A stretch of DNA of 64,000 bases from a virus, in IMG/VR virus record IMGVR_UViG_3300026488_000012, positions 1 through 64,000 of that record, one strand, 5' to 3'. Numbering within the stretch: position 1 is the first letter of the stretch; each line of letters begins with the position of its first letter. A program made the position numbers and the translations under genes. Positions 6,459 to 15,199 of the stretch are shown one piece after another. The notes under the pieces were generated by a model. That model ran no database searches and was not told the DNA's origin. It saw only the letters and a program-made list of their open reading frames with translations.

Positions 6459-8258
6459 ATGGCTGTAAACGTTAAAAAAGGAACAGTTGAAAATAAAGTA
6501 GAATTAGGTTTCGGAATGGAAGAAAATGTAACTGCAAGAGTTGAAAATGAATCTAAAGGAGGTTTCGGAATGAAATCAAGTATATTTTCAAAATTTATGA
6601 AATTTAATATGGGTAGCGAATATACTAATAAAATCAAAGATAAATTAGCAGAAATCCTAAGAGAACAAAACGAATTCTCTTATAAAATCTTTGTATTTGA
6701 TAATACAAGCGGCGCGTATAATGGGTGGCCGTATAGTTTTATTGTACCAGTATTGTTTAACAATAAAACTAAAAAGGCTTTTTATGTACCGTTGCTATTA
6801 GAAGCTACTGGCAGAGGCCCAGTAGACATTAGACAAGTTTTGGAAATCGATCCTCAAAGAGGATTTGTTAAAATCAAAGATCAGAGTGCATTGTTTATGC
6901 CTAGTGACTACTTTAACGATATCGTACTAGGTGAAATTGAGAAAGTAATTCAGACAAACTTGCCTGATAGAGAAGTTACATATGTAGATGGGGAAATCAT
7001 CCCTAGTGAGGCAGATATTGATAAAATAGGTTTCTTCGTTGCGTTGGATGTATATAACGGCGCGTTTGTGTACGAATTATATACAGACGGAGATTTCGTA
7101 GACCTATACGCAGGTGAGTTAGTAGAGGATAAAAGTTATCAGCTATTTGAAGATGTAGTTTTGAATGTTGGAAATGGTATTAACAGACTTGGCAGAGTAA
7201 CTGCCCTCGATTTTAATATCAAACTACAATTAAGAAAACAAAGTAATAACCAACTGCCTACGATGATGAATTATAATAGAAATATAGGCGATGTGACTGG
7301 TTATATAGAACAGGCACTAGTTGTACAGAAAGATATAATGGGTAACACCATTAGAAAAGGGGTACCAGTTATCATAGTTAACGATATAGACACTGAGTAC
7401 CCTACACTAGGATATACATTATTGAACCTTGCCAACACTGCTGTGTTTGGTCACCAAAACATTTTACTGAATGCTCTCTACAATAAACCAAATATCGGAG
7501 CTTTGAATTATATTGTTAACGTAGAAAAAGCTCAAGAGTTTGGTAAGAAAGTTAACTTAAAGGATACTAAATACACTATTGACAAAGCATTTGCGTTCTT
7601 GAGCAAAATGTTCATTGTGAATAATTATGCAGTAGCATTTGAAACTGAACTAAATGGTAGAGAGTATTTCAAGACTTCGGTATTTGCAGCGTTAGTAGAT
7701 AGAAACGCTTGGAAGTCTGCGAATGATTTTATCGTATCTACTGCTGAACAGTTGACTGGTTCTAATTTCGAAAATAGAACTGTATTTACATATGCTATTG
7801 AAGTTCCAGTAGGGACATGGGTAGACGCGAATGGTAATATCAGAGATATTAGAGAAATTGACTTATCCACTATCTGTTCATTAACAAATGATATTAACCT
7901 AATCCAAAAATGGTTGCTAAGTAATGAGGACCCTGCGACTTCAGGTATCGATCCGTTCATTACGAAACTAGAAGTTTTACTAAAATTAGGTATCGATGCT
8001 AAAGTTGAAAATAAAGCTGTAAGGGTAATGATGAACCCAGGCTTTATGAGTGAACTCATTACTAAACTACAAAGCATCGGGATTAATCCAGTTGTTAACG
8101 CTAATGCTATCCAGACAACAGCATTCATCGATATGGCTAGCCTCGGTACTAGCAGCATTACAGCGGCTATGCTTAACGCACAATTCGGGGCTATGCCTGG
8201 ATTCGGCAATAACTACAATATTCAGAATTTTGGTAGATTCAGCGGGTTCTTCAGATAA
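6459..8258 (+). CDS. Candidate phage-nucleus shell protein (chimallin-like)
   Basis: A 599-residue protein with the best-conserved early-type promoter and leader in the window and its own terminator, so probably made early and abundantly. The size, single-gene layout and overall pattern fit the phiKZ-family shell protein ChmA (phiKZ gp54, about 600 residues): a short variable N-terminus containing two GFGM boxes, a folded core beginning near residue 75 with AYNGWPYSFIVPV and PLLLEATGRGPVDI, and a flexible Gly/Asn/Phe-rich C-terminal tail (GAMPGFGNNYNIQNFGRF), like the tail by which chimallin subunits link. ChmA forms the lattice around replicating DNA in infected cells. Identification is from pattern and context only; an abundant structural or internal head protein is the main alternative. 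Confidence 0.45.
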   Translation: MAVNVKKGTVENKVELGFGMEENVTARVENESKGGFGMKSSIFSKFMKFNMGSEYTNKIKDKLAEILREQNEFSYKIFVFDNTSGAYNGWPYSFIVPVLFNNKTKKAFYVPLLLEATGRGPVDIRQVLEIDPQRGFVKIKDQSALFMPSDYFNDIVLGEIEKVIQTNLPDREVTYVDGEIIPSEADIDKIGFFVALDVYNGAFVYELYTDGDFVDLYAGELVEDKSYQLFEDVVLNVGNGINRLGRVTALDFNIKLQLRKQSNNQLPTMMNYNRNIGDVTGYIEQALVVQKDIMGNTIRKGVPVIIVNDIDTEYPTLGYTLLNLANTAVFGHQNILLNALYNKPNIGALNYIVNVEKAQEFGKKVNLKDTKYTIDKAFAFLSKMFIVNNYAVAFETELNGREYFKTSVFAALVDRNAWKSANDFIVSTAEQLTGSNFENRTVFTYAIEVPVGTWVDANGNIRDIREIDLSTICSLTNDINLIQKWLLSNEDPATSGIDPFITKLEVLLKLGIDAKVENKAVRVMMNPGFMSELITKLQSIGINPVVNANAIQTTAFIDMASLGTSSITAAMLNAQFGAMPGFGNNYNIQNFGRFSGFFR

Positions 8259-8283
8259 GGACCCGTCTCTACCTTTTTTTTTT
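8232..8283 (+). terminator. Terminator after the shell-protein candidate
   Basis: GGTAGA (8232-8237) pairs with TCTACC (8268-8273), and CGGGT (8243-8247) with ACCCG (8261-8265), followed by a long T-run. Confidence 0.8.
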
Positions 8284-8315
8284 GTTTTATTGTGATTTAA
8301 AGACAAGGAGGTACG

Positions 8316-9404
8316 ATGTCAGATTTTATCAGTTATAGAAATAGTAAAATTAAAACAGATGATGAAAACGATTCTGTGTTAGGATTTACGCCTTGTTCAT
8401 ATATGCCTAAACCTTGGATAGATTATGGAGGAGATGAAATAACCGATACTAAAATAAGAGAGAAGTTTTTTGATTATTACCTAAAAGACATGGAGATCAT
8501 GACAGGTCTGTCTAAAGAGACTATAATAAGGAAATTGTTTAAAAAGTCTTTAGAAAGACTCTTAACGTTAAAGAAAGATAACTTTCCAGTACAGAATTCG
8601 TTAAACAACGAAGAAATAGACCCGTTTATTAGTTTCTATGTAAATAACGGAACACTAGAACCACCTAACTTTCTATATACTGGTTTCAAATATCCTTTTG
8701 AGAATTACTCTGATAGTACTGATATTATTAATATACCAGAAAGAGTCATATACGATAAGGAGCATAAAGCAGTTATCGAAATAGAGACATCAAGTATTTC
8801 TGAAACAGAAGAATCCACGGAGACAGAGACTACAACTACATCTAACTCTATAATACCTCTCTTTAACATAGATGACAAATACATATTTGAATACAGTGTA
8901 AATAATGATAATATAGAATTGTTTTATAGTAACAGTCCTACCCCTATAACGATAACAGATAAATTAAGAGTTATAAAAGATATGAATGGTATAACTATAA
9001 GAGACGTTAATTATAATATTTTTAATAAGTATATTCCTACGTTAGAAGATATGAAAAGGTTTATCCTGAGTGAGTTGGTAACTGTATTCTTTTACCTACA
9101 ATATGTTAAATACAGACTAGTATGGAAGGATAGAAGTGAAGAAACAGTATTTATTTCGATACCTTACAAAGATGCTAATAGAACCATAGAATGCGGTAGA
9201 AGATTTAACAAACATATAACAGATGTTTCACTAAACCCTGATTTATTAACATTAGAAAAAACAGGTGATTTCTTTTATTATTATGGATATCTTATTCTCT
9301 ATGGTGAGATACTGTATAAATTCACAATCAGTGATTTAGAGTTTGAAAAATTGAATTCCGAGGATATAAAACCATTCATTAACTTAGAAATACTGAACAT
9401 CTGA
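8316..9404 (+). CDS. Unknown phage protein
   Basis: A 362-residue protein with a strong SD (AAGGAGG). A Ser/Thr/Glu-rich low-complexity linker at about residues 160-185 (many ET, TT and SE pairs) separates an N-terminal helical part from a C-terminal part with alternating strands and helices. No catalytic motif is seen. The region before it (TGTGATTTAAAGACA) resembles the late-type promoter, and it ends in its own terminator before the non-virion polymerase gene, so it is not in that operon. Confidence 0.65.
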   Translation: MSDFISYRNSKIKTDDENDSVLGFTPCSYMPKPWIDYGGDEITDTKIREKFFDYYLKDMEIMTGLSKETIIRKLFKKSLERLLTLKKDNFPVQNSLNNEEIDPFISFYVNNGTLEPPNFLYTGFKYPFENYSDSTDIINIPERVIYDKEHKAVIEIETSSISETEESTETETTTTSNSIIPLFNIDDKYIFEYSVNNDNIELFYSNSPTPITITDKLRVIKDMNGITIRDVNYNIFNKYIPTLEDMKRFILSELVTVFFYLQYVKYRLVWKDRSEETVFISIPYKDANRTIECGRRFNKHITDVSLNPDLLTLEKTGDFFYYYGYLILYGEILYKFTISDLEFEKLNSEDIKPFINLEILNI

Positions 9405-9417
9405 AAAAGTAAGATAT

Positions 9418-9450
9418 ACTATCATAGGGTAGTCCCCTATGATAGTTTTT
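9418..9450 (+). terminator. Terminator hairpin with T-run
   Basis: ACTATCATAGGG (9418-9429) pairs with CCCTATGATAGT (9435-9446); a T-run follows. Confidence 0.85.
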
Positions 9451-9460
9451 TGTTTTAAAC

Positions 9461-9490
9461 TTTATATATTGTTATCTTACTAAAATGCAA
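9461..9490 (+). promoter_or_regulatory. Early-type (class I) promoter of the non-virion polymerase operon
   Basis: TTTATATATT then GTTATCTTACTAAAATGCAA; it combines the TATATAT element and the TTACTAAA-TGCAA core. Confidence 0.65.
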
Positions 9491-9550
9491 AGACATGAAT
9501 GAATCATAGTATAAATACAAACAAACTAAATTAACAAAAAGGAGTTAACT

Positions 9551-10996
9551 ATGCCTATTATCCAACATTTTAAAGATTTAGATAATCTGTTCTTAGAAAC
9601 TGAAAACAAAATCATAATTAATGATTTACCTATCGATAGTATAGAGGACTTAGTAAATAACACGTTTGTTGTTTACGATAAGAAGTTAGATATGGTTCCT
9701 AAATGTTTATGCGGAGAGCTAAGAGGGATGTATCTTAAGGGCGAGTATTGCAACAAATGTGGTACTAAAGTAATGGATAGGTTTAGAGATTTAAAACCAT
9801 TATTCTGGATTAGAAAGTTTAAAGATGATTTACCATTCTTATCTCCATATGTATGGGGTATGTTTAACCAGTTAATGGGTAAAGAAGACTATATGCGTTG
9901 GCTAACTGATACGACGTATAACCCGAAACAGCCTCCTGCATTTCTACACACGATAGCAGCGGTTATAGGAGGGAGAGGTTATAAGAATGTAATAGAAAAT
10001 CTTGAACTTATAATAGATGTTCTAAAAAACAATTCGAAGTTTAATAAACCGGATAAACAGTTAGATTTAAAGATATTAGCAGATCTAATAAAGAATCATA
10101 AATCAGAGATATTCAGCGATTATATACCTGTATTAGATAAGAACTTCTTCATTAAGGAGAAAGTTAATAAAGAAATATTCACGTCTGATTTACTGGGAGA
10201 TGTTAACAATATAGTAACGCTGGCTATAATAACTGCAAACAAATCTAAGGTGACTGATAAACGATATGAGATAACAACGGCTAAGATAATAAGTTATACA
10301 AGTAACTTATTTAACAAATACGTAAGAGAGAACTTATCAGGTAAAAAGAAGTTAGTGAGGAAACATATATATGGAGCTAGAGCACATTTTACTGCTAGGG
10401 CAGTTATTACAGCTATCTCTGGTAAACACCAGTACGATGAACTACATATCCCATGGATAATAGCAGTGGAGTTATTGAGACCACATTTGATCAATAAGTT
10501 AACTAAAAGAGGATATAATTATAGGGTAGCAAGTGAAAAAGTATTCGCTGCTGAGACTACGTATGATAAAGAAATAGATGAGATATTTCAGGAGTTAATA
10601 AAAGAAAGTCCTGAAGGAGGAATACCTGTCTTATTCCAAAGGAATCCGTCTCTGTTACAAAGTTCATCGTTATATTTAAGAATAACAAAGATTAAAACAG
10701 ATTTACAGGATAACACTATTAGTTTATCTACTATGGTGGTAAAACTCCCTAATGGAGATTATGATGGTGACGCTATGAATCTAATATTACTAATAGATAA
10801 CAAAATGGCTGATTTAGCCAAGACTTTAGAACCGCATTATGGAATTATTAATCTGGATTACTTTAAAATAAACGGGTTACTATATATACCGTCTACGATA
10901 CTACCAACAGTTGCTTCTTATTTAACTAGTGAAACAGAGGAGGTAAAGGATGACCCAGTAGCTAAGAAATTATTAGAATTAGATAAACAACATTAG
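9551..10996 (+). CDS. Non-virion RNA polymerase beta-prime, N-terminal piece
   Basis: A 481-residue N-terminal part of an RNA polymerase beta-prime subunit. It has a zinc ribbon near the start (Cys 52, 54, 67 and 70), a middle section with ARAHFTARAVITAISG (family form 'GRSVIVVGP'), and NGDYDGDAMNL at 401-409, the equivalent of the universal NADFDGD that holds the catalytic magnesium. The protein stops soon after this motif, so the beta-prime chain is split, as in phiKZ-like phages; the other part is outside the window. The early-type promoter fits the rule that the packaged polymerase transcribes the non-virion polymerase genes, which is why I assign it to that enzyme. The following 196-residue gene is ten bases away and co-transcribed. 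Confidence 0.85.
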   Translation: MPIIQHFKDLDNLFLETENKIIINDLPIDSIEDLVNNTFVVYDKKLDMVPKCLCGELRGMYLKGEYCNKCGTKVMDRFRDLKPLFWIRKFKDDLPFLSPYVWGMFNQLMGKEDYMRWLTDTTYNPKQPPAFLHTIAAVIGGRGYKNVIENLELIIDVLKNNSKFNKPDKQLDLKILADLIKNHKSEIFSDYIPVLDKNFFIKEKVNKEIFTSDLLGDVNNIVTLAIITANKSKVTDKRYEITTAKIISYTSNLFNKYVRENLSGKKKLVRKHIYGARAHFTARAVITAISGKHQYDELHIPWIIAVELLRPHLINKLTKRGYNYRVASEKVFAAETTYDKEIDEIFQELIKESPEGGIPVLFQRNPSLLQSSSLYLRITKIKTDLQDNTISLSTMVVKLPNGDYDGDAMNLILLIDNKMADLAKTLEPHYGIINLDYFKINGLLYIPSTILPTVASYLTSETEEVKDDPVAKKLLELDKQH

Positions 10997-11005
10997 GAGG
11001 TAGAT

Positions 11006-11596
11006 ATGATACAAGCTAAAGTAATAGAAGTACCAAAGGGAATCGGTGTAGAAAATATAATAAACCCGTATTTCGATCCAGGGTTATTAAGTTATGCACA
11101 AGAATCACTTATGAGTTTACAAAATAAACTTACAGATATAGGACAGTCGTTCTTAAATAAAACTCAAGAGCTGTTAAACTTTTACCAGAGTAACGATATA
11201 ATTAACCAAGTCAAAGATACGATTATTAAAACAGGTAATGTCAACCAGAACAGTATCCATTATGTCGATTGTAATAATATAAACCAAGCAGGATTAGTTA
11301 TGGCTGGTTGGATTATGTCTAATCCAGTATTATGGAACCTATATCAAAGTTTTGCTATATCTGGTTATGACGATTCGTTTAGACTTGACAACCCTAATGA
11401 CATAGAGGATATGTATAGAAGAGTGATAGATGGCGTAGTTGAGGTAAATGATGAAGGTTGGGAAGTTAATTTCTATGGTGCAGAAAATGATTTAACAACA
11501 AGACAACAAGTAACTATACTCGATGCTTGGGATTGTGCTTTAGAATTTATAAATGAAGGTAAAGACCCAACAAGTGAGAATTTTCAAGATTTGTAA
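11006..11596 (+). CDS. Unknown protein co-transcribed with the non-virion polymerase gene
   Basis: A 196-residue protein starting nine bases after the beta-prime stop with SD TAGGAGG, so almost certainly in the same early transcript. An amphipathic N-terminal half (LLSYAQESLMSLQNKLTDIGQSFLNKTQELLNF in shorter heptad-like units) is followed by a compact segment with HYVDCNN, AGLVMAGWIMSNP and WNLYQSF, then an acidic C-terminus. No known motif. Partnership with the polymerase or DNA-transaction machinery is inference from operon structure only. Confidence 0.7.
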   Translation: MIQAKVIEVPKGIGVENIINPYFDPGLLSYAQESLMSLQNKLTDIGQSFLNKTQELLNFYQSNDIINQVKDTIIKTGNVNQNSIHYVDCNNINQAGLVMAGWIMSNPVLWNLYQSFAISGYDDSFRLDNPNDIEDMYRRVIDGVVEVNDEGWEVNFYGAENDLTTRQQVTILDAWDCALEFINEGKDPTSENFQDL

Positions 11597-11628
11597 CAAG
11601 GGATATATATCCCTTGTTATTTTTTTTT
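11594..11628 (+). terminator. Terminator of the polymerase operon
   Basis: TAACAAGGGA (11594-11603) pairs with TCCCTTGTTA (11610-11619), followed by a T-run; the stop codon is in the stem. Confidence 0.9.
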
Positions 11629-11647
11629 TATACGAATCTACCGTGAA

Positions 11648-11670
11648 TACGATGATTAAATACCTAATAA
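11648..11670 (+). promoter_or_regulatory. Late-type (class II) promoter candidate
   Basis: TACGATGATTAAATACCTAA matches the element at 1403-1420 before the prohead protease in position and sequence. Confidence 0.5.
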
Positions 11671-11679
11671 AGGAAAGTA

Positions 11680-12723
11680 ATGGAAAACATTAACTTTACA
11701 CAATTGACAGATATGAGTAGTAAATACAAGGATATAAGATATTCAGGGTTGATTAATACTATACTCTTACAAAATGGTAAGAAACCTATAGACGCTGGTT
11801 TAGAAGATATTAACTATATAGCTACTATAGTTAATACAATAGAAGAGTTCATGTATGATACGTATAAAGGTTTACTAGACTGGATAGCTACTACTGAGAT
11901 CGTTGTTGAGAAAGCCATATATAAGACAAGACAAAATAATATCAGATTACTAAAGGATTTTATAGATAGTAAGAATAAATACTCATCTATAAACTTTTTA
12001 GAAGTTAAGGATTTAAAAGTACCAGTATTATTAGGATTAAAAGTAGATTTACACACCGTAAATAAAGAGCTTGCTAACACGAGCTACGTTAAACGAGTAA
12101 TAGATGAAATCCAGTACGCAAATGAGTTATTTAACCTACTCAAAAGTAATAATGGTATAACCGTGGATAAATTAGGAAATAAAACTATAGATATTGATGA
12201 ATTAGAAAACAGATGTAAGCTATTAGAGAAAGATATAAGTAACATAAAAAAGACAATAAAAAAGATTATTGATGAAAAGTCAGTAAAAGATGTTAAACCG
12301 TTAAAAGAAGTAGTTAGAAATATGAGTGATTTAATTAAATCCTCTGAAGATACTCTTAAACTAGGAGTGATGTATAGTGTAGAAAAAATAGAAGCTATAG
12401 ATAGATATTACGAAGATCTTGTATCTAACATAGATGAAACATTAGAGTTAATGAACGTTAAAAAAGATACTAAATTGAAACACGATAAAGATACCATAAT
12501 CGTGTTATCTACTTATATAAGAGACTTAGCAGACTTAATAAGTATGGTTAGTATGTTATTCTTCTTATACAGTACTACTGTAGATATGGAGATAGGTATA
12601 TTTAAAATACTCGATGCATATATCGAAAAAAGAAGTCCTAGTAACATTAAACAAATAGTTGAACTAACCATAGATGGTATAAAGAGTACCATAAACGATA
12701 TAGGTAATTTATTTAAATTCTGA
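11680..12723 (+). CDS. Helical, probable virion protein
   Basis: A 347-residue protein that appears almost wholly alpha-helical, with long charged coiled-coil-like stretches (about residues 150-240, many K/E/D heptads) and a hydrophobic helix at about 270-300 (IIVLSTYIRDLADLI, SMLFFLYSTTV) that could be a membrane or core segment. SD AAAGGA, 8-nt spacing. The late-type promoter and architecture suggest a virion or internal protein; no named family recognised. The small 12741 gene follows 17 bases later in the same unit. Confidence 0.65.
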   Translation: MENINFTQLTDMSSKYKDIRYSGLINTILLQNGKKPIDAGLEDINYIATIVNTIEEFMYDTYKGLLDWIATTEIVVEKAIYKTRQNNIRLLKDFIDSKNKYSSINFLEVKDLKVPVLLGLKVDLHTVNKELANTSYVKRVIDEIQYANELFNLLKSNNGITVDKLGNKTIDIDELENRCKLLEKDISNIKKTIKKIIDEKSVKDVKPLKEVVRNMSDLIKSSEDTLKLGVMYSVEKIEAIDRYYEDLVSNIDETLELMNVKKDTKLKHDKDTIIVLSTYIRDLADLISMVSMLFFLYSTTVDMEIGIFKILDAYIEKRSPSNIKQIVELTIDGIKSTINDIGNLFKF

Positions 12724-12740
12724 TACAGAAAGGATAAGTT

Positions 12741-12929
12741 ATGGATAAGGAGAAAATAAAGGAAATTTTGAAAGAACTTGAAGAAGCCAAACGGGAAGGA
12801 ACCTATGGCGAAGACAGGTTAGAAAAACTAAAAACAGAGTTCTGTCTAGAAGAACTAAAAGAGATAAAAGCTTTTTTAAGGACACGTTGTCCTAACTATA
12901 AAAAAATAATAGATTGTGAAGATAAGTGA
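12741..12929 (+). CDS. Small charged unknown protein
   Basis: A 62-residue protein, Lys/Glu-rich and probably helical, with three Cys (FCLEELKE, RCPNYKK, DCED). SD AAAGGA. Co-transcribed with the 11680 gene; its stop codon lies in a bidirectional terminator. Function unknown. Confidence 0.6.
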   Translation: MDKEKIKEILKELEEAKREGTYGEDRLEKLKTEFCLEELKEIKAFLRTRCPNYKKIIDCEDK

Positions 12930-12948
12930 GGCAGATACCTCACTTATC
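12921..12948. terminator. Bidirectional terminator hairpin
   Basis: GATAAGTGAGG (12921-12931) pairs with CCTCACTTATC (12938-12948), between convergent genes. Confidence 0.8.
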
Positions 12949-14308
12949 GTTTATATAAAATACCTCTGTATTTACCCATAGTTATTAACCATTCACCATT
13001 ATCCAACTTAATGTAATAACCTATATCATACATAGCGTTTTCGTTCTCTTTATAAAAAACAACAACATCGGTAACGTTATTTTTAATCTTCTTAAATAAC
13101 GCTTGTTCAGGTAAATCTACTTTAAATCTTATTTTAGCTTTAACTCCATTTTTAAATTTATACTTTATTATATCGTTAGATATGTTATCATAGACTACAT
13201 TTTTTATATCCTCAGTAACAATACCTTCACTATCGTTTTCAATCATATCTCTTATCTCGTATAACTCTTTAAAATATTGAACTGTATACCAAGATAGGGA
13301 TTCTGGATAAATTTCAGTAGCTAATATCGACATAGTATTATCATTAGTTACTACCATATCTTTAATCGTTCTTATCTTTCTTATATAGTTAATATCATAC
13401 ATATTTAATCTTCTTGATATGTTCTTGTTAAAAAGTTCCTGTAGTATAATTGTAGTTGGTTTTAATAAATCAGAACCATCATTTATAGTATCGACAACCA
13501 GTTGTATCTCTTTAGGAATATTATTAGTTTTTATAATAGTGTAATTAACCTCAGGCATTTTTTTACCGGTTTCTTCAAGGTCTGATTTCTTATAATTAGT
13601 TATACAGTGTAGGTTACCATTATCCAGTATATAATCGTTCTTTAAAGTTATAAGTAGTTGTTTGTACTTCTCTAATAAAACAGACATTTCTGGTTTATAT
13701 CCCCAGTATTCATAGAACTCCATCTGATGCTCGTTAACAATGAATAAATGATTGTCTATATTTACGTTATCTTTTGGTTTCCTTATAAGTCTCCCTATGT
13801 TTGATAAAATATCTGCTTCTTCATTTCCGAGATGACCTACATGAGCTGTTATCTTAAATACTTCGAAATCATAATTTACTTTATCTAACATCCTTTTTAA
13901 TGTTTCCAAATATTCGGTATTTTTATTATAGTTGTTTTCTCTGTTGTTAATATAACTATTTACAAAGTAATAAACATATTCAGAGTCTATATGAACTATC
14001 AGCTTGTCGTCTTTATTAAGTCTTTCATTCGCTAATTTTAATACATAAATCATAGCGTCTAACTCGGCTTGATTACTGGTTAAAGAATTAACATTCTTAC
14101 CATATACATCTATTACATACAGAGGATTTATTTCAGGTACCTTACCCTTTTCTTTTTTATTAACATATCCTTTATCACTGACTATCCATTTAGAATCTAT
14201 ATTCTTTTTATTTTTACCGTCTTCACCTATAACGATATGTATTCCAAATCCTGTATTACCTGGATTAGGCTTTGCAGAACCATCTACATAAGCTATCATA
14301 TACTTCAT
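12944..14308 (-). CDS. rnhA: RNase HI with long C-terminal extension
   Basis: A 454-residue protein whose first 170 residues are a type 1 RNase H domain, degrading the RNA strand of RNA-DNA hybrids such as replication primers. The motif set is complete: D9 in YVDGSAKPNPG, E82 in SNQAELDA, D108 in IDSEYV, and HVGHLGNEEAD (156-166) with the catalytic-loop His and final Asp. An insertion near residues 35-75 lengthens the domain. The remaining 280 residues match nothing I recognise; they include a beta-rich end (GVKAKIRFKVDL, YYIKLDNGEWLITMGKYRG) and may bind nucleic acid or a partner (inference). SD AAGGAG, 7 nt before ATG. Typical phage or bacterial RNase HI is about 150 residues, so the fusion is unusual. 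Confidence 0.85.
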   Translation of the reverse strand: MKYMIAYVDGSAKPNPGNTGFGIHIVIGEDGKNKKNIDSKWIVSDKGYVNKKEKGKVPEINPLYVIDVYGKNVNSLTSNQAELDAMIYVLKLANERLNKDDKLIVHIDSEYVYYFVNSYINNRENNYNKNTEYLETLKRMLDKVNYDFEVFKITAHVGHLGNEEADILSNIGRLIRKPKDNVNIDNHLFIVNEHQMEFYEYWGYKPEMSVLLEKYKQLLITLKNDYILDNGNLHCITNYKKSDLEETGKKMPEVNYTIIKTNNIPKEIQLVVDTINDGSDLLKPTTIILQELFNKNISRRLNMYDINYIRKIRTIKDMVVTNDNTMSILATEIYPESLSWYTVQYFKELYEIRDMIENDSEGIVTEDIKNVVYDNISNDIIKYKFKNGVKAKIRFKVDLPEQALFKKIKNNVTDVVVFYKENENAMYDIGYYIKLDNGEWLITMGKYRGILYKR

Positions 14309-14363
14309 AACTACTCCTTATCCGTTATTTCCAGTAATTATTCCACTATTAAAAATAGTAGTA

Positions 14364-14382
14364 TTTTGTGAATTTCAGTATA
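14364..14382 (+). promoter_or_regulatory. Late-type (class II) promoter of the spanin genes
   Basis: TTTTGTGAATTTCAGTATA, 14 bases before the start codon, in the divergent gap with the RNase H gene. Confidence 0.4.
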
Positions 14383-14395
14383 GAAGGAGATAAGA

Positions 14396-14893
14396 ATGAT
14401 TAACAAGATAATTAAACTAAATAACTGGAGAGGTATAATAAACGTTATCATTATAGTAGCAACTATATCTATGTTATCTATAGTTATATACGGTATCTAT
14501 AGTACTCTAAAAATGTTCGGTGTAATAGAGAACAAAGATGAGAAAATAGCTGTATTACAAAACGTTACTAAATCTTACGAAGAAAAGAACAAAGATTTAG
14601 TTAATACTATTAAAGAAGTTAAAAAGCATAGTGAAACTTCTGTAAAGATTATAACAAAATACGAAGAAGAAAAGATTAAAATAATTAAGAAGAATTTTGA
14701 AATAAAAAGGAAAATTAAAAGTAAAGAAGAAAAAGTTAAAAAGATAAAGACTATAAAACCTAAGGAAACAACTAATAACGTAATAAAGATAGACAGACAT
14801 AAATACATAGAAACGGGTAAAATACATATAAATAGTATATGGATAATGTATAACGATGTAAAAGGAGTTAACGATGAGAGTAATAATAAGTAG
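14396..14893 (+). CDS. Inner-membrane spanin subunit (Rz-like)
   Basis: A 165-residue protein with a short N-terminal tail, one membrane helix (about residues 13-37, GIINVIIIVATISMLSIVIY) and a long Lys/Glu-rich coiled coil (about 45-125), the layout of an i-spanin. It would span the periplasm and pair with the outer-membrane lipoprotein encoded by the next gene, fusing inner and outer membranes at lysis. The next gene begins inside this one (20-base overlap in another frame), the classic overlapping Rz/Rz1 arrangement. Presence of a two-component spanin implies a Gram-negative host. No sequence identity to a named Rz is claimed; identification is by topology and context. Confidence 0.75.
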   Translation: MINKIIKLNNWRGIINVIIIVATISMLSIVIYGIYSTLKMFGVIENKDEKIAVLQNVTKSYEEKNKDLVNTIKEVKKHSETSVKIITKYEEEKIKIIKKNFEIKRKIKSKEEKVKKIKTIKPKETTNNVIKIDRHKYIETGKIHINSIWIMYNDVKGVNDESNNK

Positions 14894-15179
14894 TCTTCTA
14901 TTGTTAATAATGATGACAGGATGTGCTACAAAAACGGAAATAAAAGAAGTAAGAGTAGTTAAGAAAATAAAACTAATACCTCCTAAGAAATTAATTAATG
15001 ATGATATAGCGCTACCTGAACCTCCTAATAAGGAAAAATATATAAAATCAGGACCTATTACAAGAGAGAATATGTTAACGTTCTATATCATAGACTTATT
15101 GTCCGTTATAAAGGAATATAAGTTAAAATTAAAATCCATTAATAACTGGTACAAGGAAACAAACACTACAAGTAGGTGA
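14874..15179 (+). CDS. Outer-membrane spanin lipoprotein (Rz1-like)
   Basis: A 101-residue lipoprotein with a signal sequence ending in the lipobox MTGC (residues 14-17), where C17 would be lipidated, and a Pro-containing mature part (LIPPKK, LPEPPNKE). Residue 18 is Ala, not Asp, so outer-membrane sorting is expected. It overlaps the Rz-like gene by 20 bases in a different frame with its own SD (AAAGGAG). It should pair with the i-spanin coiled coil across the periplasm. Larger than lambda Rz1 (60 residues). Confidence 0.75.
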   Translation: MRVIISSLLLLIMMTGCATKTEIKEVRVVKKIKLIPPKKLINDDIALPEPPNKEKYIKSGPITRENMLTFYIIDLLSVIKEYKLKLKSINNWYKETNTTSR

Positions 15180-15196
15180 TATCACCTACTTGTAGT
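15165..15196. terminator. Bidirectional palindromic terminator
   Basis: A perfect 32-base palindrome; ACTACAAGTAGGTGAT (15165-15180) is followed directly by its complement. Lies between the convergent spanin and spike genes. Confidence 0.75.
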
Positions 15197-15199
15197 TAA

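Noticed and set aside
6259-6637. Two minus-strand open frames of 65 codons near the shell candidate.
   Set aside because: One overlaps the promoter and hairpin region and the other is antisense to the real gene; neither has a ribosome binding site.
15165-15196. The perfect palindromes between genes as attachment or replication origin sites.
   Set aside because: Similar palindromes with different sequences occur at nearly every gene end, with stop codons in the stem, as expected for terminators.
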